A stretch of DNA of 64,000 nt from Klebsormidium nitens (Eukaryota; Streptophyta; Klebsormidiophyceae; Klebsormidiales; Klebsormidiaceae): contig DF237095.1 of assembly GCA_000708835.1 (NCBI GenBank), forward strand, positions 62,001 through 126,000. The letters run 5' to 3'. The notes beneath the pieces are model-generated. The model was not told the origin of the DNA, did not search any database, and saw nothing but the letters and a program-made list of their open reading frames with translations. Both the position numbers and the translations under genes were made by a program. Positions 47,371 through 60,100 of the stretch are shown here, one piece after another; position 1 is the first letter of the stretch, and every line of letters begins with the position of its first letter.

Positions 47371-49362
47371 TGTGACTACCCCTTTTGGCAAATGACAGTG
47401 CCTCTGGATTTTACTGCTAAATCCAAATTTTACCACTACCTGTCACTTTGAGTTGCGGACTGGTTTCTCAGAACTAAGAAATTATGCTGTGAGACGACAG
47501 ATCATGTCAGTCTGCAGCTTTGCAGAGTACTGTCATAGAATGCCTCCCGATTGCCCTCTCAGAAGTTGCATGGAGACATGAGGGCAAAGACTGCTAATCA
47601 GGCTGCTAACTCAACTCAACCGTGTAGAAGCCTGCAGAACACGAAAACAAGGGTTTAGGTGAACCAGGGTCTTCTAGAGACACAATGGTTTTGGCCCAAA
47701 ATGTCATGCCCTTGTCAAAACACCGCGGTAAATATCCCGCATTGGGAGAATTATGAATGATCAACTTGGGCAAAGACCAAGACTTTTTCTAGCATGATTT
47801 GGAGCTGGCGGCGGGGCACCCCGTTTTTCATCTGCATTCCTGTCATGTACATGAGGTCTCTGTTGAAAAAGGGCAACGAATATTCTGTGCACAAACAGTG
47901 GGATATCAATAGGAAACCCTCTCATAGTGGATACTTGAAAGCTGAGCTGGCACATGGAAGTCCCCTCTAAGATCTGAGAAGCTTTGAAGTGTTTCAGAGC
48001 TTTGTAGCAACAAAATCGAGCATTGAACAAGGTGGAAACTTTCACGGGGAGCGGGACTCAGATTATAAGCTGCATGAGCCATGATGTCGACACAGCTTGT
48101 ACTCCTGTCAGACAGCATTGCATTCAGATTGTGACTACAAATCATGCAACTGATCTTTGATCCACATACTATTGAGGAGCGAATGGCTGGACATTTGCAT
48201 GTAATGAGCTTTCAAGCTTTTTCAAACCGACTGAATTGCTCATACTCAGCCAGCATGCCATTCCTTCCTTCACGTCCTGATCGCCACAAAGATTCAAACA
48301 TGCAGAGCTCCACCTTCCTGATGCTGACGTCAATCACCACCAAAGCCCCACGACTCTGATTCTTTCACCCTTGTCGCGAACCCCATAGACATTCTTACCT
48401 TGCATGGAACGACGCGAGAATAGGCCAACCGCCCTTTTAAGACTGCTGCTGCAACCAATGCTCCCCAACGCTGGTGTGATGTGCGGTGCTGTGAAAGTTG
48501 GACCTCTGAGGTATGGAGGAGGTATGTTGACAAGGTTTGCACTTCAACTTCATTTTCCAAGCAATGTGTGTTCACACTGCAACTTCACAGTTCCACTCGA
48601 TCAGGAGGATAAAACAGAAGATTCTTCCATGGGCAGATCTCATCCATGGAGCAGCTCATGATTCATCCTCCTTTTGTCTCGCGAGGAGTCCTCGACGAGG
48701 CATATGCCACATGTATGTAAAGCAGGGCGGATACGGTCTACCGGGAGCTTTTGACCCTGAAAGAAGGAGAGGCAATGAACCCGGTCGATACTCCCGTGCT
48801 TTTGACACTCGTAAAGGTAGAGGATGCCTGCCCGGCCACGGTCTTGTCTACCATGTACAAGCTTGTGCATGCAATTCTGACTCAAATTTCCATATACCTA
48901 TATTCAGTTAAATGAACAGGGTGCATCGTTAAAGTACACTCTGCCACACTTTCCATGTAGATGCACAGGCCAGGCATGGCATTTGTGGAAAGGGCAAACA
49001 AATGAATTGCATGTGAGCCTCCAGACAAGCGAATGGCCTGTACATGGACCTTTGCAGAGAACAAGCGATCATGTGTAGTGAATCGTCGAACATGTGTTTC
49101 ATGCCAGATGGGATAAAAACGATACAATTATGTCCGTGTCCGTTGCCATAGTTGTGCAGGCTACTTTTTGAAACCGGCGGCTTGCATAAGCCTCCATTCG
49201 ATGGCTGCCTCAATTACATGCTGGCATGATGAAAGTAGAATCTTAATATAGATCACTCTTGAAGGTAAGCCTACTAGCAACCGCCAGAAGATTGCTCAGA
49301 CCCTAATCATGTCGGTAAACAGTTTGGTGTGGACTGCACCGCAAATGTCCTTCGAGTTCCCC
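47371..49362. other. Intergenic, upstream of kinase and downstream of OTUD6 gene
   Basis: About 2 kb without a recognised gene. Open frames on both strands are short and lack splice context. The right part should hold the 3' untranslated region of the deubiquitinase, and the left part the kinase promoter and leader. Confidence 0.5.
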
Positions 49363-51982
49363 TCAATCGTCCTCTTCTTGTGCTGGGACCACCGAGTTGT
49401 AGTGCTCCCCAAGCCCATAAGCATGGTGATGGTACGATAACCGGAGTGGCTGCGTCGCCCCGCGCTCGTACTCTTTACCCATCTCCACCACTGGCAGACT
49501 TGCAGAATAGACACTGATGTGCTGCCTCAAGGCGTGTGCCAACGCCCCCAGTTCTAGTTGCCCCCCCCAGGTAGCCGTTTCTTCCACCTCTTTACAATAG
49601 GCCTCGAACTGGGCATCGGGATCGCCCTCGTGCTCTGTCGCGTGCTCCGTGACGAACGGCAAGAAATCGTCCTTGTGAGCCCGCATGTAGACAGCAGCGA
49701 GTTTCCGAAGGCTGAGGTAGTCTTGGATGAGATTGGAGGGCTGCCCTTGTAACTGCAGAAACGAAGGCACGGGTTTGAGATGTTGCACAGGTGCGTATGG
49801 TAAGGGTATCTCATCGACCTAAGAATGAAAGGGGTTAGAAAAAACCCCTGCTTCCGTGTGTGAGGGCAACCCGTTTCTTTGCAAACAGCTTCTTTGCAAA
49901 CGGCCAAAATGAAAGAATGTGTTTACATCTTCATCTGACGGACAATTCTGGCCCCAGAGCACCGGGGATGAACACCAAAAGGAATCAACAATCGGTGATA
50001 CGACAGGTCAGAGTTGGCAATCGGCTCGTAAATCAAAGTTCAAGCAGCTTCTTGGTGCAACCTTAAGAAGGATCCATCTGTACAAGGAGGGTACCCCAAA
50101 CCGCATAGAGGGCAAACGACTGCCCTGGCACAGAATGTTTTGCGCAGCGCTTTCGATCCTTCTTCGAAATATGCGTTCACGAAGCCATTGGGGGATTTAC
50201 TTCCTAAAGCAAGGCAGATTCAGCACTTCGTCTGACCATCTCAGCTTGTAGATTTCTTTCTCGATCTCCGACCTGCCAAGACTGGAGACTGGAAGGACGT
50301 TGCGTACCCTTAGAAAAAAGTGGAATCTGAACGTGAGGATGCAGACCTTTCCTGGGCACAACGAACTGAGCAGACGATTCGAGAAAGGGAACCGCATTGC
50401 CGTCGAAGCAGCTGGGCCGCTTCGAGCGGACGTCCTCCCTCACCTGCAACTGATCCTCCACCGCGCGGTACAGACAGTGCCCGTCCGGCTTGATCTCCTT
50501 CAGCGCCAACCCCAGCGGACTCAGCTTTTCCGCTAACCTCTGGTTCTCGATAACCCGCTCGCTAACCACCCCGCTCTGCTCCTGCTGGATCCGCTGTTCC
50601 CGCTCCACCTCCTGCTTCATCTTCGCATCCCTCCGCTTCTGCGCCTTGCTCGGTCCGCGCTGCGGACCCACGCTTGTCCCCGCTATTGCGCGGATCAAAG
50701 TGTCCATATCGTCCGGCTTCTTGCCTTCGGCGCTCTCAGCCTCCTTCTCGCCGAACCCAAGGGCGGCCAGCTCTTTCGCTTGGCGCTTCCTGCAGATGGG
50801 GGGCCACAAGCGTTGGCTTGGAGCCTCTCGACTAACTTCAGAAGGCTTGGCCGCTTTTAGGTTTCGCCTGACATCGTGCGACTTACAAAGAATCAAGACC
50901 GTCCGGAGATGGTGACTAGATTCTGTAACGTGGAATCAAATATTCGTCGTGGTTGTTACTTCTTTTTGAAGCATCGACATAAAACTCTATCTGTACCGTT
51001 TCATCCTTTTCGAAAGTCCACTAACATCCTCCAGGTAAGGATTCCTGCAAGATGTTGCAAAATCCATCTCGAAAATCAACACTCGAGGTAGCGAGTCCAC
51101 TAGCCTCTCCGGATATGTTGTACCTCATTCCTATAAAACTGCCCCCTCGCAAACCAGGATATCGGTAAGAAGTACGATACAAGCAGATCTGGAACCAGGA
51201 GCGCACCAGAAGAAAGAGACGGCACCCTTACTTGAGCGATGCATCCAGCTTTGCAATCTGCTCGTCAACAGCGTGCTTGGCTGCTTTCTGCGCGGCCTTG
51301 CTGCCCTTTGCGGCCTGCTTCTTCAGCTCGATCTCCTTGCCTTGCAGGGCCTTGATTTCCTTGCGGTGCCGCGCCAGCACCTCTTCGCGGGTCTCCTTTG
51401 GAGCGCCTGCAGCAAGGCCTTCCGAGGTGTGAGTCAGAAATCTTACCTCCTGTCCTGCCCGTGAAATCCTTGATTCAAACCGAGACTGGGGTTGCTGTTG
51501 CAAATGATGACATGGGGAAAGGTGTAGGGCTTTGGGCGGCCTCCTCGGCAAGACTACGTCAAGGCCAGAAAGGTTGAATTTTTTTGCACTTCTTATTGCA
51601 CCCAAGGCTCGCCACGTCACGGCTTCCAAAGCGGTTCCTGGTCTTTGTCCCACTATTGCTTCTCTCCTTGACCCCAGCTCTGCCAGAAGGTTGGTTCTGT
51701 CCAGAAAGAACGGGTTGCAGAGAGCATTTACCTTATTATGGCAAAAGAAAGCCAAAGCTCAAGCTTAACTCCCCCTCAAAGAATCTTTGCAAGAATTGCC
51801 TTGTCGGGCAAATACGGAAATACTGCCTTAAAACAATGGGGCTTATCGAAGCAGATCCACATTTCATGCCCCATCCAGAACAAAGGTTGGAACCTACCAT
51901 TGGATTCAGAGGGAGTCGAATCCTCAACTGCTGCCCCTTCATCCAGGTTTGAAAGGCCCGGAGCCCCCTCAGTCTCGCTCAT
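49363..51982 (-). CDS. OTU-domain deubiquitinase, OTUD6-type
   Basis: Four exons in transcript order: 51982-51898, 51406-51232, 50789-50444 and 49752-49363 (stop). All phases agree, giving 331 residues starting [12 protein letters not shown]. The N-terminal half is a charged coiled coil typical of OTUD6 ([35 protein letters not shown]). The OTU catalytic core reads [17 protein letters not shown], with Asp 189 and nucleophile Cys 192. Later come [20 protein letters not shown] and the catalytic His in [12 protein letters not shown] (about 319). OTU enzymes are cysteine proteases that cut ubiquitin chains; OTUD6 relatives act in translation control and growth. Length is normal for the family and the active site is intact, so the protein should be functional. 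Confidence 0.94.
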
Positions 51983-54134
51983 CTTTGCGGTTACTTTTGT
52001 CTGCAAACACCAACCACTGTCATAGAGACGACAACATCCGGCCAGCTCTTGGTGACATCAGAGATCGTTACAAGCAAGTGACCTTAATCTGCAAGAGCCG
52101 GTACTCAAGTTGAATGAGATGCAGACGTATCATTTGTCTGGAATGGTAAGACGAAGCGCGCGACACAAATATTCGCACTTCAATATGGAGTTACTTACCA
52201 GGTAAGTATAGAAGGTAAATACAGTTGCTTCAGATTCAATATCCGCTGCACAGTACCAGAGAAAAGACAGTGAGTGAAAACAGCGTCTCCGCTGCCAATT
52301 TTGTGGGGAGCTTGTGCAAGCAGAAGCTCGACCAGGCAGGACTCGTTCCTGAAAAGCAATCACAGCGGCAAGTCATACTGACCACATGGCAAGGACTAAG
52401 AAAGCGAGACAGTTTGCAGCTTGATCTGGTTGGACAGAATGTTTCCGCCCTTATTCAAAGGAAACAAGATGGTGGCAAAACAGACAGGCCCACCTACGTC
52501 TGCTTAGTGTAGGCTGAAGAGGACGCCGACTTTCTTGTCCTGAAAAAGCCGTACACTAGTGGAAGCACCACCCCGACAACCATAACAGCTGCTCCCAGGA
52601 TGTACCTGACATTGGAGAGGATAGCGTGAGTTTTAAATGTCTTCCATCAAGGACAATTGAAAGAAATAAATTGCCAAAGCAACATCCTGAGCATGAAACT
52701 CTTGAATCCATAATGTTGCTATTGGGCCTACAAGCTAACGACGGCGTCGACATCAGCAACCACTCAAGGTAGGTGTGCAAGCAGCGGTTGCCCCACCTTG
52801 TGGGAGTTGGTGACTCAACCTCTAACAGGTGACGAACCTGCATCACAAGACGAGCGGCAGATCGAAAGGAAGAGTCAATACTGCGCAGCCATCAGGTCAA
52901 GTTTCTGTGCCAAAACAATGAGTTTCCCAGCTGGCATCAGCAGTACGGTAAACAATCTTTCCTCAATTAGTATCCTCAATGTCCGCAGGGCACCAGTCAC
53001 GTCACTATTCCAAAACTTTATATTGACAGTTCATATTCAGGGGAGAAGAACGTTACGAAGTGGCAGGAGATAAGAACGTTAAGAAGTAGCAGGAAATAGT
53101 TGATGCCAGAGATCCACTCAACCCCAGCAATTGCTTGAAGTTGATGCCTGATTTGTGCACTTGTGGGAGCCTGGATCCCCATAGTGCGCCACCAGCATTG
53201 ACAAAAAGCAGAAAAGTAGCCGCCGACAAAAAATCCGAGTGTTCGTCACCTAAAGTGGCTATCGCAACCTCCAACAGTACCCAACACAAGATAGTTAGCA
53301 GGTGCAATGCAAGCTGGCCCATTTGACCATCAGGCTTACCGGCATGTTGTACAATTTTACGGCGACCTCAACCACGCTTCACCTTGATCAGCTTCCCCTA
53401 CTTAGAAATCCTGCGCATCCTTCCGTTCCTTTTCTGTATTCCCAGAGAATAGGTAGAAGCCACAGAGAGATCTTTAGGCCTTTCAGGATTGCCACGACAA
53501 AGGTCTCTGCTGACGGATTCCAGCGTGCTTTCCTGGCACCCTTGGCATGGCATAGAAGCGTAGAGCGCGCTTCCTGCTGAGCCAGAGTCCACAATGATAC
53601 CTGCCGCCTGCGCCTTAACTTGCATACCTATACAGATTGGGCTGTACGTCAATGGGCTTCGAAGTCGTATTCTCTTGCATAACCCAGCGACTTTGACCAG
53701 CCTATATAATGTTCCCGTATTGCATGGGGGCTGTAAAACCTGACACTTGATGCTAATTTCATTACCCCTTCCCGAACATGTCACCTTGGTTGGAAGAGCT
53801 AGAATAAACGCGCGCATGTATAAGGGCTAGAAGGACCTTCATATGAACTGGCTCACATATGATTTGGTTTGATCCACGTATTACTATAGGTAATAATATT
53901 CATGGTGCGACGTAGCCTTAGGCCTGCGTTCTTGGTCTTGCCATTGATGTCCAGTGAAACATGGTGCACACAGTTCCTGCAGAATGTGGTGGCGGCCCAA
54001 GAAGCAGCTGCTGATGGCGGTGGGTAGGGCGTTGCATGCTAATGCACAGGCCAGCATTCTAGTCAGCAGCTGCAGAGTCTAGTTTTGTGTTGTGTCGCTT
54101 CAGCGTTGCTTTTGTCCTGATTCTGTAGGTGCGA
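51983..54134. other. Intergenic with a possible minus-strand membrane-protein exon
   Basis: No complete gene was resolved in these 2.1 kb. The only suggestive pieces are the exon listed at 52494-52605 and a hydrophobic minus-strand frame at 53053-53322 that lacks clear splice signals. A 25-bp tandem repeat (AACGTTA(C/A)GAAGT) lies near 53049-53098. Confidence 0.4.
52494..52605 (-). CDS. Candidate last exon of a small membrane protein
   Basis: After a CCAATGTCAG acceptor, the frame reads YILGAAVMVVGVVLPLVYGF, then FRTRKSASSSAYTKQT and a stop. This is a single transmembrane segment followed by a short basic tail, and the exon length fits entry in phase 2. No upstream exon could be joined with confidence and no family was recognised. 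Confidence 0.35.
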
Positions 54135-57100
54135 ATGGCAGGAACGTGTTTGTTATGTTCTTTGGCGGCAGGAAAACAGGCATTGGCGCGCTTTTCCAAC
54201 TTGGATAGGAGCGCGGGCCTGGCTTCCAGAGAGGGGTCAGCAGCCAAACTTGTGGCTGGAACAAATGAGATGCGAACAAATGCGGTTCTAGGGAGAGGAA
54301 AAGCTGCAGCATTGAGGACGAGCAAACCCCTGTTGAGCACGAGGTCTCCCCTGGCTGCAGATTGCAAGCTACCTGGTAATGGTGTTGCATTGCGAAACAT
54401 CTTTTTGCATACAGCATCATCAGAAAGGCGCCGGCAGTGTCAGGGGGCGCCCTTGCATAGAAAAGCAGCGGGGTGGTACAGACAAGGCGCCGACACCCTC
54501 GCTAGAAAAGTTGAGTGCGTTGAGGAGGGGTGGGGGGCCCAGACAAAAGGACCGCGTTCTGTGAAAGTTACTTTGGGGAGGGCGTCGGAATGCTTGCCTA
54601 AACGGCCGTGTCTCGTACGTGTACAATTTCCTGCCCCGCTTTGCCATGCTCCTCGTAGGCTTTGTCCTCTACGGGCAAGCACTTCGGACGCTGAGCCAGC
54701 TGTCGGGATGGCGTCAGACCTACCGTCCGAAAGGTCGGACAGCGCCGGCAGCCAAGCTGCCAGCTCTCCGTCCAAGCTGGAAACTGACGCGGGGCCGTTA
54801 GAAAAAATCTTTGGGTCAGAGGAGGTGGGGACATCTTCGAATGACGAGACTTCGTTCGATGGGGGTACAACTAGTCAGGGGGAGGAAGACACGCGGGGCT
54901 ATCGGCGCGAGACGGTGCTTCCGCATCGGCAGCTGCGGGAGGAGGTTAAGGGCCGGCGGTCAACCAAACCCTGGCGGCCTAACAAGCCCGAGCGCCGGTC
55001 GGCCAGCCACGATTTGGCGCAGACTCACTATAAGAATCAGGTGAGTGGACCCTCTGCGAGGGAACGCGAACCTTGGCTTTATGAGACTGACTCAGAGGGC
55101 GAGGAGGAGGAAGAAGAAGAGCGAGATGATTACTTGGGGGCCGCGCCGCACTTAGAAAAGCTGCCAGAACCTCGTAGGGGGTTCCGTAAAGCTACGAAAA
55201 GGGGGGAAGGTTTAGAGCTCAGGGTGCTTAAAGGCGCGCGGTTAGACAGCGGTCTCCGCCGCCCGAGTAGGCCGAAAAGGAGATCGACAGAGGGGGCGCC
55301 GGCTGCGGTTGCGTCAGATCAGGTGAGACACGGTGGTGCAGCTTGATTAAAAGTGGATCATCTTGTTCCAGAGTCAATTTTGGTCCAGTGAGACTGCCCG
55401 GAGGGAATCAACGAGCACAAGTGGAGAAAGGTAACCAAGTCTTAAAGCCGTCGCACTGGCTTTTTGTGAGGCCAGCATAAGTCTTACCGGAGTGGGCCAG
55501 CGTCGAGGCATTGGCTTTGTCATTAAGGATTCAGGCCCTGTTTCTGCGTAAAGTCAATTGGAATACATGCAATTAGACAGCCGTGAAACAAGTATGGTAA
55601 CCAGTTTGAGCGGAAGGCTAGGACACTCCAGACCCTCTTCTGGCCAGCCATCTGTTTGGCATATGACGCAAACAGTTGGTCATCTCAAGTTGTACATCTA
55701 TGACGTGATTGCGAAACGAACTCGAGGTGGCAGCATTGGAGCTTTCAAGCTACACCACCTACCCATCAAGGCACCCAAGTCTCACATCTCGTTTGGATTG
55801 CCCCAGGACTTTCCTCTAGATGATGCCCTCGGCCGAATGCTCGTGTATTGGTTTGACCAGGCTTTGCTTAAGCAGTTCCAATTACAGATTATTAAGCCAA
55901 AAGTCTCTTCCGGAGGAGAAAATGTAGACAGCATTACAAGTGATCCCCTTAACCGACTTCACTGGCCACACCCTTGCGAGCCTCCTTACCCAAGCACCTT
56001 AGGTCAGTGCGCACATACAACTTGGAGAGGCGCGGAAGGAAACTAAAACGACAAGAGATTCGAATTTGCCACCACCTCTCCTTTGAACCAACTCCTATCA
56101 ACCCATTCGTACTTCCACGCAGGGTGGCGCCACGAAAGACCTTCACAACGACGAGTTTGGCGTAACGCTGTACCTGCGGCCAGGCTCGCTCGGGTGCGTG
56201 ACGTGGGTCATGCGCGCGCTCGAGGCGCAGCCAAAAGAGGGGAAGCTGGACGACCTTTTGGACACGATGCTCGAGGAAGCGCCCGTGACGGTCTCCGACA
56301 TGGGGAACGTGATGAAGCGGTTGATGGAGCAGCGGAGGTGGCGGCGCTTGTTGCAGGTAGGGAGGAGTTGTTCCAATCGAAGTGACGTGTCTTGAAGGCA
56401 GTAAATATTCCTGTCTTTTTATGCTTACGGTTATGAGAGCTTTGGATATGAGTAAATGATGTTGGAGCGGCGGAGGTGGCGGCTGTTGGTGCGGTTAGGT
56501 CTTTTCCTGGGTTGGAGTGGCGTCTTGTGAAGGCGAGAAGTGTGCCTTCGTCAACCTGCTTCTCTTTTGACCCATCTTTTGATACCTAGCTTTGGTCTGG
56601 TTAGACTATTAATGAACACAAGCGCTGGCGGCGAGAAGTTCAACGTCCAAGCGGCGATTCTCGATTCAATGCGTTTGCCTCGTCAGTGCTGCGCTCAAGA
56701 TTGCCAGTTGGTGGCTTATGTTCGTCCAAGCGCTGTTGCAGCAACTGCCCTGGCGGCGGCAGCTGCGGATTGAAGAAAAGGGTACTTTTTGAGTCATCCT
56801 TTGTGAACAACGGCAGTTTGTTGTTCTTTTTTGTGACCAGTCTGACGGTACGTATCTGCAAACGGGCGAGAGACACTCGGCCTTTGGAAGTCGTTCTCTG
56901 AGCCCTTCCCGGTACCTACTTTAAGCAGGTTTGCGCGGAGACGTTGACGTGGTTATGGGTATGCTGCACCTTGGCGAAGCCTCTCAATGGACGAAAAACG
57001 TAATCCTTAACGACGTACTTTCTCCCTTTCTCGTCTCGTCGGCTGCATCATTACAGAAATCCGTGAAGCTCTCTGAATCAGCCCCAGCTTATCACAACAA

Positions 57101-60100
57101 TCTTTCTTTACCTTTGACCTCGTCTCTGAAGCCGTCTGGAAAAGGAGCGTCCCTATCAAGCAGAGAGTTGCCCCACGAGACCGAAACCGTCCACAACAGA
57201 AGGGTGGAGTCACGAATTGCTCAAACGATGCCCCGTTTTGAATCGCAGGTCCTCGAATACCTCGAAGCCCGCAACTTCGCGCTCGCGTCCTACTACCACA
57301 TCGCGATCGACGCGCTCGGCCGGTGCCGTCGCTACAAGGAAGCGGGCGAGCTGTTCCGCTCGGAACGGTGCCCCAAAAACACGTTCACGTACAATGTCGT
57401 CATGCAAATCTACACGCGCCAAGGGAAGATCGAGAAAGCGGAGGAGGTCTTCAAGGAGATGCGGACAGCAGGGGTGGTGGTCGAGGCGCGGACGTACAAC
57501 GTTCTTATCGACTATTACTATAAGCGGAGGGGGGGCTTCGATAAGGCGCTGGTGAGTCGTTCAACCGCATGCTGTACCAGCAGATGCTAGCAGAGGGTAT
57601 TAACACGGATCTCATCACCCACAGCATGCTTGTCAGCAACTCCGGGCGGCCAGTTCCGTTTATCTCCTTCCTCTTTCTGTCAAAGGTCCGCCTCTCTTTT
57701 TGGGTTCTGTACGACAGATGCTGGCGGAAGGCATTGACCCGTGTACGGCTTGCTCATCAGCAGCTGCGGGCAGCTCGATCCGTCCATCTTCAAACCGTTC
57801 TTGTTGATTCCGCTTCTCTCAGAATTCCGCTCGGTTTTCGTTTGGAGCTGTGCCGGCAGATGCCGGCAAAAGGTATTGACCCAGATCGCGTGACGTATAG
57901 CACGCTGCCGGTAGTTCCTCTATTCTCCTCAAGTTTCATTATAATATGTGCAGGTTGTCTCGAGAATTCCGTTTTGCTTTTCTCAGGAGCTGTACGGGCA
58001 AATGCTGGCAGAAGGTATCCACCTGACTCGCGTCACTAATGACAGGATCATCAGCGGCTGCGACATCTTCATCTAAAGCCCAATTCCTATTCATGATTAC
58101 GTTTGATTTGAAAGTATACTTTCTCTCAAATCCGCTTTTCTTTTTCAGGAGCTGTACCAGCTAATGCTAGAAGAAGGCATCGACCCGGACCTTGTGCCGT
58201 ACAGCATGCCCCATCTGCAGTTGCGGCAACTTCATGCGACACCGGTGCTACATTGTGTATACGTTAATATATCGTTCAAACAAGTATGCTCTTTCACAAA
58301 CCCCCCATTCCTTTCTCAGGAGCTGTATGGCCAGATGCTGGCAGAAGGCATCGACCCGGACCGCATGACGCACAGCATGCTCACCAGCGGCTGCGGCAGC
58401 TAAGCTTCAAGGTAGTCATCATTCATGAACATTGTCTGGAAATAGGACTTATTTTTCCGCTCTATATTGTCAGGAGCTTTACCGCCAGATGCTGGCGGAG
58501 GGCATCGACCCGGACCGAGTGACGTACAGCGTGCTCATCAGCTTGAGGGCCCATCAGTTTCAACCATCCCAAATACGCGCCGTCAAGAATCTCGGTTGTT
58601 CCACTCTTTCTTTCTGCCGCGCAGGCGCTGTACCAGCAAATGCTGGAAAAAAGCATTGACCCGGACCGACTGACATACAGCATGCTCATCAGCGGCTGCG
58701 GCAGCTTCGTCTGAAACTAGTCGTTCTTCGTGATCATGTTCAGTTATGGGAAATAGACTCTGTCTCAAATTCCGCTCTCCCTTCGCAGGAGCTGTACCGG
58801 CAGATGCTGGCGGAAGGCATCGACCCAGACCGAGTGACGTACAGCATGCTCATCAGCGGCTGCGGGCGGCTCGAGCGCAACCTTCCGGAGCAAGCGCTCG
58901 CGTTCTTTAAGGACATGAAGGAGCGCCAGGTGGAGCCGGACTTGCCGGTTTACAACGCGCTCATTGATACGCTTGGGAAGGCGGGGATGTGCGACGAGGC
59001 GGCGGCAGTGCTTGAGGTAAGAAAGTCTGGGTTTTACGGGTTCGTCATGGTCGGGCCCCAAGAATTCAAGCGCAGGCGTTTGCGTGTTTCAAGGTATGAC
59101 AGAGCGCCAAAGTTGGATTGGACCTATCCGTCTACAACGTGCTCATCGATACGCTCGGCAATGCGGGGACGTGCGACGAGGTGGCAGCGGTACTCGAGGT
59201 AAGCGATGCCTAGGGTTGAGATTTTGAATCAGTCGTCGGGTGTAAAGGTTTGAGAGCGAGCGCTTGATTTACAGAGACACAGTGATACGCCAAGTGAAAC
59301 TCGACTTGCCCGTCTATGATGGATCGAAGGCCCAGTAACCTGACCTACATGGCGCTCATCAACTTCTACAGCCGGTGCAATCATGTTTCCCCAACTTCAC
59401 TTACACATTAGCTAACATACTGTTGATCTGGAATCTTTCAGGGCATGGAAAACACGGACTGGCGGCCAAACATCGTAACATACACATCGCTGATCGACTC
59501 GTATAGCCGGCGAGGTCGCTGGGAAGATGCGGAGGCCATTCTGGAGCGTATGAAGGAGGAAGGGAAGCGGCCGAACGTGGTCACGTATACGTGCATGCTG
59601 AACGCGTATGGCGTGGCGAAGCTGATGGATAAGGCGGAAGGGGTCATCGACGAAATGAAAGCAGCGGTAAGCGGTTTTGGAGTTCTTTTCGTCGGGCTTG
59701 TGAGTTGGATTGTTAGCTTTCGTAAGATTTTGTAGGAGGACCCGCATAGTCGGACGAGAATGGCGTTGCGAAGCTGATGGATAAGGCGCAGGAAGTTGTT
59801 GACGAGATGATGGCAGCGATGAGGGGTGCTGGACCTTCGCTTATCATCGGAATTTGGTTTTGAGTTTGTTTACATCCATCGAGATTGTTTTATAAGAGCT
59901 GCCTGATTGAACGCATATGGCGTAGCAAAAGCTGCTGTCGAATTAAACGGAGGGAGTTATCGGCGAGATGAAGGCAGCGGTAAGCGGTTTTGGGGTGTTC
60001 TTCCTTACTGGAGCTTTAGAGTCAGAGATGTTCGGATCTCCTAAGATATTACCGTAAAGTCCGCAGGAGTCAGTCACTCACTGCAACAACAAAAACGTTC

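Noticed and set aside
53053-53322. Hydrophobic minus-strand frame that could be a multi-pass membrane protein
   Set aside because: No joinable donors or acceptors and no recognised family; kept only as a note in the intergenic entry.
57571-58720. Treating each PPR exon-head copy as a separate real exon
   Set aside because: The copies lack donors and the exon body; only the copy at 58789 extends to a donor and joins both neighbours in frame.
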